A model generated the notes under the pieces. It ran no database searches. It saw only the letters and a program-made list of their open reading frames with translations, and was not told the origin of the DNA. From positions 1 to 17,262 of the forward strand of contig JALNWO010000020.1 in NCBI GenBank assembly GCA_023230825.1: 17,262 bases of DNA, given 5' to 3'. Positions 8,442-14,685 of the stretch are shown here, piece by piece; position 1 is the first letter of the stretch; each line of letters opens with the position of its first letter. The position numbers were made by a program, and so were the translations under genes. This DNA comes from Acholeplasmataceae bacterium (GTDB lineage: Bacteria; Bacillota_I; Bacilli_A; Acholeplasmatales; Acholeplasmataceae).

Positions 8442-8469
8442 AAGTTTGATATACTTGTATATCAAACTT
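8442..8469 (-). terminator. Rho-independent terminator after the pseudouridine synthase gene
   Basis: Perfect 13-nt arms AAGTTTGATATAC (8442-8454) and its complement (8457-8469) around TT, so the effective loop is about 4 nt. On the minus strand a T-rich tail follows (8441..8436, all T). It starts 39 nt after the stop codon. Confidence 0.85.
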
Positions 8470-8508
8470 AACTTAAAAACGAGCGTTTAATCTTTTTTTG
8501 AACAAAAC

Positions 8509-9195
8509 TTACATTTGTATATTAGCAGCTTTTAAAAAAGGTAAAAATAAATCATTTTTAGGGAGATGTTTTATTGTTATTTTTTCCTTTTTGGTGGGAT
8601 GGTTAAAACGAAGATAATAGGCGTATAAAGCAAGAGTGGTTCCTGGTTTACCCGTTCCATATTTCGCATCTCCAAAAATGGGAATTCCGTGGTGAGCTAA
8701 TTGAGCTCTAATTTGGTGGAACCTTCCTGTCACTAATTGGACTTCTAGTAAACTTCTATGACCTAATTGGACCAATCTTCTAAATTTTAAAATACTTTCT
8801 TTCCCTTTGTTAGAATCAGTAACAATAGCTTTTTTCTCTTCTTCGTCTTTTTTTAAGAACTGTGTTAAAACAACTGTCTCATCTTGATGTACATGTCCTT
8901 CAACAATTGCCAGGTATTTTTTCTCAAATTGTTGTTCCCGAATGGCTTGGCTTAAGCGAGCAGCCGCCTTCGATGTCTTCGCAAAACAAATAACGCCACC
9001 TACATTTGTGTCCAAACGATGGATAAGACCTAAATAAACGGCTCCAGGTTTGTTGTATTTCTCTTTTAAATAGGCTTTGACATCGTGGGATAAGACGGGC
9101 AAGTCTAACGTTGCTTCTTGTGTGAGTGTCCCAGGTTGTTTTTCGACTGCAATTAAATGGTTGTCTTCATAAAGCAACTTTAATTTAATTTTCAA
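8509..9195 (-). CDS. RluA-family RNA pseudouridine synthase
   Basis: A 228-residue enzyme that isomerises uridine to pseudouridine in RNA. The catalytic motif is G-L-I-H-R-L-D62, with D62 the conserved nucleophilic aspartate. The usual T-S-G after it is T-N-V-G-G here. The second family motif, G-R-F-H-Q-I-R (about 157-163), followed by H-x-G-x-P-I-x-G-D-x-K-Y-G, is intact. The N-terminal S4 RNA-binding domain seen in RluC/RluD-type proteins is absent, as in short-form members. The start is TTG 9195, because AAGGAGGTG lies 5 nt upstream and no ATG is nearby. It begins 19 nt after the 7-TM gene and is probably co-transcribed with it. The target uridine, and thus the exact symbol, cannot be told. 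Confidence 0.9.
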   Translation of the reverse strand: MKIKLKLLYEDNHLIAVEKQPGTLTQEATLDLPVLSHDVKAYLKEKYNKPGAVYLGLIHRLDTNVGGVICFAKTSKAAARLSQAIREQQFEKKYLAIVEGHVHQDETVVLTQFLKKDEEEKKAIVTDSNKGKESILKFRRLVQLGHRSLLEVQLVTGRFHQIRAQLAHHGIPIFGDAKYGTGKPGTTLALYAYYLRFNHPTKKEKITIKHLPKNDLFLPFLKAANIQM

Positions 9196-9214
9196 ATTAA
9201 CACCTCCTTACAAG

Positions 9215-9898
9215 TTATGGATGTTCTTCGCTTTGAATTCGTTGATCTTTTGGTGAATTTAACTCTAAGCTACCACGACCAGGAACATCAAAGTCAATTC
9301 CTTCTCCTCCAAGGATGATTACTGCAATAATAGTTGCTACAATGACAATGCTGTAACTAGAAATTAAAATATTTCTGAGAAATTCATTAAGCGAGTGTGC
9401 TTTAGTACTTAATGAGAAAAGAAAAGCAATTTCAACAATCATATAAAAACCAAATGTTGAAAGATATGTGGTTTTCGTTGTTACAATTAAATAAAGGTAA
9501 CCAACGAAAGATAAAATCAAATAGATAAGCAAAAACTTACCGTAATGCTTATTCAGAAGAGGTATATGCAGTAGACCAAAGAAAAACCATAAGTAAACCA
9601 CACACGATAATGACACTAAAAGAACTGTTACAAGCGAGTTGTCAAAGTTTCGATAGTGATACCATGTTCGAATGAAAAAACCTAAAGCAACTGCGTTTAA
9701 GAGAAAACAAAAGACAGTAATCACGAATGACTTTTTAAAAACGAGAGCTAAAAGGCCACTGATAATCATAATACCCACTCCGATATAGAAGCTATACCAT
9801 TTAGTGGGATAAGTTTGATCTTTCAAGTAATAAGCAACGACTGAGCTTAAGATTAAAAATAACATAGATAAAAGTGATACCAAACTGGTTTTCTTCAC
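9215..9898 (-). CDS. Unknown 7-TM integral membrane protein
   Basis: A 227-residue protein with seven likely TM helices (about 6-24, 36-54, 58-77, 89-111, 121-139, 146-164, 177-197) and a polar C-terminal tail of 28 residues (D-F-D-V-P-G-R-G...). I do not recognise the family and see no transport, protease or binding motif. The start is GTG 9898 with GGGAGG 7 nt upstream. The stop is 19 nt from the TTG of the pseudouridine synthase gene, so the two form an operon; that gene pairing gives no clear functional hint. A TATAAT at 9971..9966 upstream could be the -10, but its -35 position is only a T run. Confidence 0.8.
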   Translation of the reverse strand: MKKTSLVSLLSMLFLILSSVVAYYLKDQTYPTKWYSFYIGVGIMIISGLLALVFKKSFVITVFCFLLNAVALGFFIRTWYHYRNFDNSLVTVLLVSLSCVVYLWFFFGLLHIPLLNKHYGKFLLIYLILSFVGYLYLIVTTKTTYLSTFGFYMIVEIAFLFSLSTKAHSLNEFLRNILISSYSIVIVATIIAVIILGGEGIDFDVPGRGSLELNSPKDQRIQSEEHP

Positions 9899-9965
9899 TA
9901 TTTAACCTCCCATAAGGAAAAAACAAAATAAAAAAGGATAAAGAAGTTTAAGGATCTATACTACC

Positions 9966-9971
9966 ATTATA
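9966..9971 (-). promoter_or_regulatory. Possible -10 box of the 7-TM / rluA-type operon
   Basis: A perfect TATAAT on the minus strand, 67 nt upstream of the GTG start. The -35 position 17 nt upstream is TTTTTT, so the promoter is weakly supported. Confidence 0.35.
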
Positions 9972-10017
9972 TATGAATCATCCAATTAAAAAAAATTGAG
10001 GGTGAAAAAGTGGATGG

Positions 10018-10033
10018 CGAATTAATTAATTCG
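10018..10033. repeat. Perfect 16-bp AT-rich palindrome
   Basis: CGAATTAATTAATTCG reads identically on both strands. It lies about 47 nt upstream of the -10 candidate of the 7-TM operon and about 35 bp from the terminator hairpin of the preceding operon. No protein-binding motif I know matches it. Confidence 0.4.
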
Positions 10034-10068
10034 AATTATATATTTTTTTTATATCAAATAAAATCGTC

Positions 10069-10094
10069 AAAAAAGGGTCTGTTGACCCTTTTTT
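10069..10094 (-). terminator. Rho-independent terminator after the phnA / DUF3784 cluster
   Basis: Stem AAAAAAGGGTC (10069-10079) / GACCCTTTTTT (10084-10094) with loop TGTT. The A and T runs on both sides would let it work in either direction, but only minus-strand genes are nearby. It starts 18 nt after the stop of the DUF5658-like gene. Confidence 0.8.
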
Positions 10095-10111
10095 TAGATA
10101 ATCGTTTCAAT

Positions 10112-10663
10112 TTATAATTCTATTTTTAATAATTTTTGGCTCCTTCTATATTCTATATGAAACCAAAGAACATAGAAAACAATGAGGGAGATGACTGCAA
10201 TAAGAGAATCGTATCGACCAAACGGCATCTTCGATCTTAAAATAGCGTATTTAGTTTTATGAAATTCGCCCTTATAAAAACCATAAACAACCCAATCAAT
10301 AATAGCCATCGCTCTAGATAAAAAAGTTGATAAGACAAAGGCAAACACAATGGAAACCACAACGAAATCAGTTTTATCTGATTTAAAAATTTTCTTTGTA
10401 TACTCAAAACTACCACTTGCATCAAGAACAACCGTTTGATATTTATTAAACACAAGTTTCTCTAAACCAAAAACCAAGGATAAATAAAGAAAATTCACAA
10501 CCAAAGCAAGATAGCCGCCATCAATTTCAAAAAGGGGATTCCCTTCATCTAGTCCTCCAGGACCAAAATTGATTAAATACCATGTCACTCCAAAATCAAG
10601 GGCAAACAAAAATATAGCTATTAAAATAAACTTGTTTTTACCAAAAAATGTGTTTTTTCGCAT
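10112..10663 (-). CDS. DUF5658-like membrane protein
   Basis: A 183-residue protein with about four TM helices (about 10-30, 48-68, 96-118, 152-172). The N-terminal half carries the pattern L-D23-x-x-x-T27 ... G-x-x-E-G-N-P-L, seen in small DUF5658-type membrane proteins (A-x-x-D-x-x-x-T, then G-G-x-E-x-N-P). The family has no established function. The C-terminal half is less typical. Start ATG 10663 has only a weak SD (GGACG about 10 nt upstream), so translation may be low or rely on the upstream gene, whose stop is 38 nt away. It is probably the last gene of the phnA cluster, as no terminator lies between. Confidence 0.65.
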   Translation of the reverse strand: MRKNTFFGKNKFILIAIFLFALDFGVTWYLINFGPGGLDEGNPLFEIDGGYLALVVNFLYLSLVFGLEKLVFNKYQTVVLDASGSFEYTKKIFKSDKTDFVVVSIVFAFVLSTFLSRAMAIIDWVVYGFYKGEFHKTKYAILRSKMPFGRYDSLIAVISLIVFYVLWFHIEYRRSQKLLKIEL

Positions 10664-10701
10664 GTGAATTTCGTCCGTTCATCATTTATTTTAACAAATG
10701 T

Positions 10702-11058
10702 TTATTCTTGGTGCTTCTCATCTTTTGTTTTTTTAAATCTATTTTTTGTGTTGGTATAGATAATTGCGAAAACTGAAAGTCCAACGACAATCACAACATA
10801 AAGCCAAATCATCCACGTTAAGTGATAAATCCCACCAATAGCTACCAAAGGTGTCGTTAGACCAATTGGAAGTGTGATTGTCCCAATAAATTGGGTTAAC
10901 TTTTTTTCATCGTACGCTGCCTTCTCTTCTTTAGACATCGTATTATAACCAGCAATCAAGAAAGTACCCTTTCCTAAAAGGAAAAGAACGCCTAACATAA
11001 TAAAGATGAAACCAATCACGCTAATAATGATTAGTAAAATAAGTTCTCCACTTGTCAT
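10702..11058 (-). CDS. DUF3784-family small membrane protein
   Basis: A 118-residue protein with three likely TM helices (about 6-28, 58-75, 82-102). Between the first two is G-Y-N-T-M-S-K-E-E-K-A-x-Y-D, the hallmark of DUF3784 proteins, which are common in Firmicutes and have no known role. The C-terminal end is highly charged (K-N-R-F-K-K-T-K-D-E-K). GTG 11061 and ATG 11058 are adjacent possible starts. ATG is preferred because AAAGAAG lies about 9 nt before it. It begins about 20 nt after the phnA stop, in the same transcript. Confidence 0.8.
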   Translation of the reverse strand: MTSGELILLIIISVIGFIFIMLGVLFLLGKGTFLIAGYNTMSKEEKAAYDEKKLTQFIGTITLPIGLTTPLVAIGGIYHLTWMIWLYVVIVVGLSVFAIIYTNTKNRFKKTKDEKHQE

Positions 11059-11078
11059 CACTCACCGCTTCTTTCAGG

Positions 11079-11393
11079 CTATACTTTTTTAACAAATTCG
11101 CTTTTTAATTCCATTTTGCCGAAACCACTTATACGACAAGCGATATTGTGATCACCTTCGATAATTTTAATATTATCCACTTTAGTACCTTGTTTCAAAG
11201 CTGAAGATGCACCCTTTACTTTTAGATCTTTAATAACTATGACACTATCACCGTCAAAAAGTTTGGTGCCATGTGCATCTAAAATATAGGGTCTATTGTC
11301 TGTTTCCTTTGGCCAAGAAAACTGACATGCTGAACAGACCATTAAGTCACCATCTTCATATGTATACTCAAATCCACAACTTGGACAATTCAT
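11079..11393 (-). CDS. phnA: PhnA/YjdM-family zinc-ribbon protein
   Basis: A 104-residue cytoplasmic protein of the PhnA (YjdM) family. It has an N-terminal zinc ribbon with C3-x-x-C6 and C20-x-x-C23 (N-C-P-S-C-G-F-E-Y-T-Y-E-D-G). The conserved C-terminal domain follows, with D-G-D-S-V-x-V-I-K-D-L-K-V-K-G and I-S-G-F-G-x-M-x-L-K-S-E-F-V-K. The name comes from the E. coli phosphonate region, but the gene is not needed for phosphonate use and its function is unclear. Two ATG codons, 11396 and 11393, follow GGGAGG; ATG 11393 gives the better 7-nt spacing. It is first in the cluster with the DUF3784 and DUF5658-like genes, behind a good promoter that overlaps a palindrome. Confidence 0.9.
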   Translation of the reverse strand: MNCPSCGFEYTYEDGDLMVCSACQFSWPKETDNRPYILDAHGTKLFDGDSVIVIKDLKVKGASSALKQGTKVDNIKIIEGDHNIACRISGFGKMELKSEFVKKV

Positions 11394-11450
11394 CATTATT
11401 CCTCCCTTATTTTTATCATGTGAAACCTAATTTTATCGGCTACTAGACCT

Positions 11451-11480
11451 ATTTTAACACATCGTGTCATCTGATGACAA
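11451..11480 (-). promoter_or_regulatory. Promoter of the phnA cluster, with overlapping operator-like palindrome
   Basis: On the minus strand TTGTCA (11480..11475) and TAAAAT (11456..11451) are separated by 18 nt, and the -10 is extended (TGT before TAAAAT). The -35 lies within TGTCATC-T-GATGACA (11465-11479), a perfect 7-bp inverted repeat around one base. A protein bound there would block or position RNA polymerase. Confidence 0.65.
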
Positions 11481-11523
11481 TTTTCCTTAAGTACTCTATC
11501 GATTGCGGTTGATCAGATTTAAG

Positions 11524-11560
11524 TTAAAAAACAATATAGACAGCTATCGACTATATTGTT
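11524..11560 (-). terminator. Rho-independent terminator after the Xre-type membrane regulator
   Basis: Stem AACAATATAG (11530-11539) / CTATATTGTT (11551-11560) with an 11-nt loop. On the minus strand six further T or A residues follow (TTTTTAAC from 11529). It lies about 79 nt after the stop codon. AT-rich but well formed. Confidence 0.65.
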
Positions 11561-11638
11561 CCTTATAAAAGTTTGAAAAATTCTCTATATTATATTTTTG
11601 TCCTGACTAATCATTTATTACCTTAGATGGCTAATCGC

Positions 11639-12826
11639 TTACTCATCAATGGCTTTTCTTTTTGAAACAAGATAATAAACGAATATCCCAATCATATATA
11701 GCGATATTAATGGGAGCGTGTACTGTGTATACAAAACATATTTCATATCGTTTCTAGGAATTTCAATCATATAACCAATTGCTACTTCACTATTGATTTC
11801 ATATTTAACATAATCTAATGAGCTTATAAATGAAAAGTCTTGATTAGATATAACTAAAACATATCCATCATCAAATGTATATGAGTATTGGGTGGTCACA
11901 TCATCATAAGTCAAGTTTTCTTCAATATTAACGGGACTATTTAATAATGATAAATAGAGCAATCGATAGTATGCAATTGGTTCATTATGTTTTTTATATG
12001 TTGAAAATGAAACATACGAGTTTTTATTATTAATCGCGACGTCATATGGATCAACAATCGTTAAAACAATAAAAGGTGTTATTAAAATTAATAAGAAAAA
12101 GCTGATCAAAACCCAACTACTTCTTTTTAAATGATTTATCAATGAATTTTTCCTTAATCTGATGATTAAATATATTATTAAAAAAATAATTAATGTGGTG
12201 GAGTAAACAAATATAAAACGATATAAAACATGTTCAATGTTTAATACAAGATTAGATCCCACATAATAAAAGCCTGCAAAAATAAATGTTGAAAGACTTA
12301 AATATAAAAATAAATATGTTGAATGAAAAACTTTGTTAATTAAGCTATTTTTCGATGATAAATCAAACTCTTTTATTTGCATTCTAAAATGGTTGACATT
12401 AATGCCTTGAAAAACCACTCCGATAACCAATAAAAGAATGCCTATGCCTATACCTAATGATGAATTATTAGTAACCTCACCTAATGTGATAATAGCAACA
12501 TTGCTCAATAACCATAACCCCAAAGAGATAATGAAAAAATTGATGTATTTCTCTTTAACTTTAGAAACCAAATAATTAGCTATATGAGCTTCTTTTTGAG
12601 GGTTTTTTGTTACTCGTTTTGAACCTCTCAAAATGTCATCAACAGTTACTTCATAAAAATCTGCTAACATCATTAAAGTTGTAACCTCGGGTATCCCAAC
12701 ACCACTTTCCCATTTACTTACGGTTTTATTAGAAACACTTAAGTATTCTGCTAGTTCCATTTGGGTCAAACCTTTCGCAATCCGCAAAGATTTTAAAAAT
12801 TCACCTGTGTTATTTAAATCATTCAA
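11639..12826 (-). CDS. Membrane-anchored Xre-family transcriptional regulator
   Basis: A 395-residue protein. Residues 8-67 are a helix-turn-helix of the Xre/HTH_3 family (L-K-S-L-R-x-A-K-G-L-T-Q-x-E-L-A-E-x-L-x-V-S-N-K-T-V-S-K-W-E-S-G). About six TM helices follow (about 96-116, 123-142, 169-189, 201-223, 237-258, 370-391). A segment of about 110 residues (260-368) between TM5 and TM6 is probably outside the cell and may sense a signal. This predicts a DNA-binding protein tethered to the membrane; target and ligand are unknown. Start TTG 12826 is supported by AGAGGTGAG about 6 nt upstream. No ATG lies before the HTH. A TATC/GATA inverted repeat at about 12851-12866 in the leader could be an autoregulatory site. 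Confidence 0.85.
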   Translation of the reverse strand: MNDLNNTGEFLKSLRIAKGLTQMELAEYLSVSNKTVSKWESGVGIPEVTTLMMLADFYEVTVDDILRGSKRVTKNPQKEAHIANYLVSKVKEKYINFFIISLGLWLLSNVAIITLGEVTNNSSLGIGIGILLLVIGVVFQGINVNHFRMQIKEFDLSSKNSLINKVFHSTYLFLYLSLSTFIFAGFYYVGSNLVLNIEHVLYRFIFVYSTTLIIFLIIYLIIRLRKNSLINHLKRSSWVLISFFLLILITPFIVLTIVDPYDVAINNKNSYVSFSTYKKHNEPIAYYRLLYLSLLNSPVNIEENLTYDDVTTQYSYTFDDGYVLVISNQDFSFISSLDYVKYEINSEVAIGYMIEIPRNDMKYVLYTQYTLPLISLYMIGIFVYYLVSKRKAIDE

Positions 12827-12992
12827 TTATCTCACCTCTCACATTAATTCTATCGCTAAAGAGATACAATTAAAACTCCTTCTTTGGTTGATTCTGTCTA
12901 CTCAAAAGTGGAATTTCAATTAAAAACAAACATTTTTACTTGCTATTTCATTAATCTTCCCAAAGCTTGGAGAATGATTGCTGTTAAATCAT

Positions 12993-13018
12993 AAAAAAAG
13001 AATCCCCATAGCTTTTTC
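12993..13018 (-). terminator. Weak possible terminator after the HELLH gene
   Basis: On the minus strand AAAAAG (13017..13012) can pair with CTTTTT (13000..12995) around an 11-nt loop, and the T run continues for two more bases. The stem is almost all A-T, so this is tentative. It lies about 44 nt after the stop codon. Confidence 0.3.
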
Positions 13019-13061
13019 AGCAAATTGAATTATGTTTGATAAGTATTTCTTTTTTCTTAGA

Positions 13062-13523
13062 TTATTTTAATGATTTTAAACCTTCATATAATTCATTAAA
13101 AGACTTCACGGATTTACAACGTCCATAAGATAATTCTTTGTTATCGCCAAAGGCAAGTAAAAAGCACTTGGTAAGTTCTTCTACTGTTTGTTCTAAATTA
13201 GTCATGAATTGCATATAAACCAAATCATAATTTGGGGTGTTTACTTCATAATGTGAATCGATTAGATTTTCTGTGAGTTGATCTAATGGATATAGTTTTA
13301 AATGTAGTAATTCATGGACGATAACTTCCTCAATGTTTTCATATTTAGGGTTTAAGACATTTAAATATATTATTGCTTTTTTATCATCAATATCTATTTT
13401 TATATCGCCAGTTTTTTTAAATTCTGGATCTTCCACTAACTCTAATTTCACATCGAAGTTATTAATAATTCTTAATATGTTTATCCATTTGTTAAATAAA
13501 GCAGTAATTTTAGTTTTATCCAT
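13062..13523 (-). CDS. Putative zinc-metalloprotease-like protein (HELLH motif)
   Basis: A 153-residue soluble protein with no signal peptide or TM helix. E-E-V-I-V-H70-E71-L-L-H74-L-K-L is the zinc-binding HExxH helix. The third ligand may be one of E111, E115 or E116 in L-E-Q-T-V-E-E-L-T-K, about 40 residues later, as in gluzincin-type proteins. The region before it is strand-rich (I-K-I-D-I-D-D-K-K-A-I-I-Y-L-N), matching the compact metallopeptidase domains found in phage and accessory regions. I cannot assign it to a named family. Start ATG 13523 has GGGAG 9 nt upstream. The next gene downstream is the Xre-type regulator, 236 nt away. It is not clearly an ImmA/IrrE protein. Confidence 0.65.
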   Translation of the reverse strand: MDKTKITALFNKWINILRIINNFDVKLELVEDPEFKKTGDIKIDIDDKKAIIYLNVLNPKYENIEEVIVHELLHLKLYPLDQLTENLIDSHYEVNTPNYDLVYMQFMTNLEQTVEELTKCFLLAFGDNKELSYGRCKSVKSFNELYEGLKSLK

Positions 13524-13551
13524 TTTTATATTCTCCCTTTTTGTTAGTCTT

Positions 13552-13560
13552 ATTTTACCA
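13552..13560 (-). promoter_or_regulatory. Extended -10 promoter of the HELLH gene
   Basis: The minus strand reads TGGTAAAAT (13560..13552), an extended -10 about 28 nt upstream of the ATG. No -35 match is present (the 17-nt position reads CTCTCA). Confidence 0.45.
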
Positions 13561-13707
13561 TATCTTAAATTGAATGAGAGTCATTTTTTTACATAAAAAG
13601 GTGTGAATCACTCTTGTATCGGTTGTTTTTTTGACTTTATCAACACAAACAATGTCAGTAGAAAGTAGGGTGGACATTGTCTTTACGACTTTTACTTTTA
13701 ATTCATC
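13561..13707. other. Gene-free stretch with an 8-bp inverted repeat
   Basis: This stretch lies between the HELLH promoter and the terminator of the zinc-ribbon pseudogene. It holds ACAATGTC (13649-13656) and GACATTGT (13673-13680), a perfect 8-bp inverted repeat with a 16-nt loop. The minus strand has about 70 stop-free codons from around 13773 to 13553, but no start codon with an SD and no recognisable protein. I see no other gene or RNA here. Confidence 0.5.
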
Positions 13708-13741
13708 AAAAAAACGAACTTGACATGTTAAACGGCTCGTT
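13708..13741 (-). terminator. Rho-independent terminator after the zinc-ribbon pseudogene
   Basis: On the minus strand AACGAGC (13741..13735) pairs with GTTCGTT (13719..13713), with one G-U pair, and the T run continues through 13708. The loop contains a smaller near-palindrome (TTAACATGTCAA). It lies about 55 nt after the ancestral stop codon. Confidence 0.6.
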
Positions 13742-13794
13742 CTTAATTTTGTTATTGCTATTTCTTCGTTTTTTTATTTTAAATATTTTTTAAT

Positions 13795-14098
13795 TTAAAT
13801 TACACCGCCGCCCATTAATGCACCTATAAATGAATTAACAGTGGTTAATACTAAACCAATAATGTTTAAAATAATGCCCGCATTTTTTTCTTTTAACTGA
13901 GATTACTAATCCAACCATGGAAACAGGAAATCCTGCTAGTGGAAGTAGCCAAGCAATTAATGAAACAATTCCTAAAGTTGTTCCGGCTGTATCTGACTGT
14001 TTAACAACCTTAGCATTTTCTTTTAATGAGTGACCACAACTAACGCAAACACGCGCATTTACATCTACTTCTGAACCACAATTTTTGCAATAATTCGT
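13795..14098 (-). pseudogene. Decayed zinc-ribbon plus two-TM membrane protein
   Basis: The readable product is N-Y-C-K-N-C-G ... V-C-V-S-C-G, a two-CxxC zinc ribbon, then a linker, then hydrophobic segments typical of small Firmicutes zinc-ribbon/DUF4190-like proteins. There are two lesions. The codon placed ideally behind GGGGAGG (14110..14104, spacing 5) is ACG (14098..14096), one transition away from ATG. The frame then breaks in a run of seven A (13889..13883). Removing one A joins V-K-R-K to N-A-G-I-I-L-N-I-I-G-L-V-L-T-T-V-N-S-F-I, ending at the TAA at 13797..13795. As it stands, reading goes out of frame to end at 13835. An upstream in-frame ATG at 14167 lacks an SD. Decay is more likely than sequencing error because two independent lesions are present. 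Confidence 0.75.
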
Positions 14099-14167
14099 AT
14101 TTTCCTCCCCTGAATCTGTCAAAATAACTCCAAAAATAAAAGTTTTTCTAATGAAAACTTGTTGCAT

Positions 14168-14431
14168 TTATCACATCACATTAGATGTATATTTAGCAAT
14201 AGAACATATTGATTTATATGTTAACTTGTATAACAAACATTAGATAAAGAAAATCAAGTATATTATGATATTCTTAGTTGCTTTAAGATTCCCAATGACG
14301 GACATATAAAGCAATATTCTTAAATGGTTATTTCACTTTTTAGTTATTGATAAATGTACCTTATTAATTGGCCAGCTAGTGGTTTTATTAAAGCTAAATA
14401 ATTTTTAACAAATTTTAGATTGTTAAAAGCA
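14168..14431. other. AT-rich stretch without a recognisable gene
   Basis: Stops occur often in all frames. The minus strand has a stop-free run of about 30 codons (ending near 14345 with P-L-A-G-Q-L-I-R-Y-I-Y-Q) and a 21-codon ORF near 14255-14320. Neither has an SD, and I recognise neither. No tRNA or other RNA gene is visible. It looks like decayed sequence upstream of the zinc-ribbon pseudogene, whose promoter should lie here but is not clear. Confidence 0.5.
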
Positions 14432-14498
14432 TAAAAAAAGGCTCCTTATCTTTAGGTGTGGGTATATATTATACCTTTTCTCCTAAAAATGGAAGCCA
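14432..14498 (-). terminator. Multi-stem structure ending in a terminator-like T run
   Basis: On the minus strand there are three nested stems: GGCTTCC/GGAGCC (outer, one bulge), TTTAGG/CCTAAA (middle) and GGTATA/TATACC (inner). A run of seven T (14438..14432) follows the outer stem. It resembles an intrinsic terminator with an unusually elaborate stem or a small structured RNA with its own terminator. It is not adjacent to any intact gene: the mscS-like pseudogene already has a terminator at 14633-14660. Confidence 0.5.
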
Positions 14499-14501
14499 AT
14501 G

Positions 14502-14552
14502 CAATTCAATATGCGAATTGGGGTACAATACGATACAATTGAGCGCCCCAAT
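14502..14552. repeat. Overlapping inverted repeats with a short direct repeat
   Basis: CAATTC (14502-14507) and GAATTG (14515-14520) form one hairpin. ATTGGGG (14517-14523) and CCCCAAT (14546-14552) form a second, overlapping one, with the direct repeat TACAAT ... TACAAT in its loop. The two hairpins share bases, so they are alternatives. This could be a mobile-element end or part of a structured RNA; neither is proven. Confidence 0.45.
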
Positions 14553-14632
14553 CAAATTTTATGGACCCTAAATTTTGTCTTTGTTGTGCGATTTTTTATT
14601 TTTATAGGGGGTTTTAGCTTGTTAATATAATT

Positions 14633-14660
14633 AAAAAACCAATTACAAATTTGTAATTGG
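14633..14660 (-). terminator. Rho-independent terminator after the mscS-like pseudogene
   Basis: A 22-bp perfect palindrome (14639-14660) with arms CCAATTACA and TGTAATTGG. On the minus strand six T residues follow (14638..14633). It starts 26 nt after the TAA of the pseudogene. The terminator has survived although the gene is broken. Confidence 0.85.
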
Positions 14661-14685
14661 CCTTTTATCGCATTAATCTTATTTA

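Noticed and set aside
10010..10117. 35-codon plus-strand ORF starting at a GTG behind GAGGGTG
   Set aside because: It runs through the terminator hairpin at 10069-10094, is against the direction of every gene here, and the product is unrecognised.
13553..13773. About 70 stop-free codons on the minus strand between the zinc-ribbon pseudogene and the HELLH gene
   Set aside because: No start codon with an SD, it crosses a terminator hairpin and the promoter of the HELLH gene, and the protein is not recognisable.
14104..14122. TTGACA at 14122..14117 as a promoter -35 box
   Set aside because: The matching -10 would fall in the SD and start of the zinc-ribbon gene (TACGAA), leaving no usable leader.
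14562..14580. End of an IS3-family element (GGACCC...TTTTGTC)
   Set aside because: Similarity to IS3 terminal repeats is loose, and no transposase fragment could be translated with confidence nearby.
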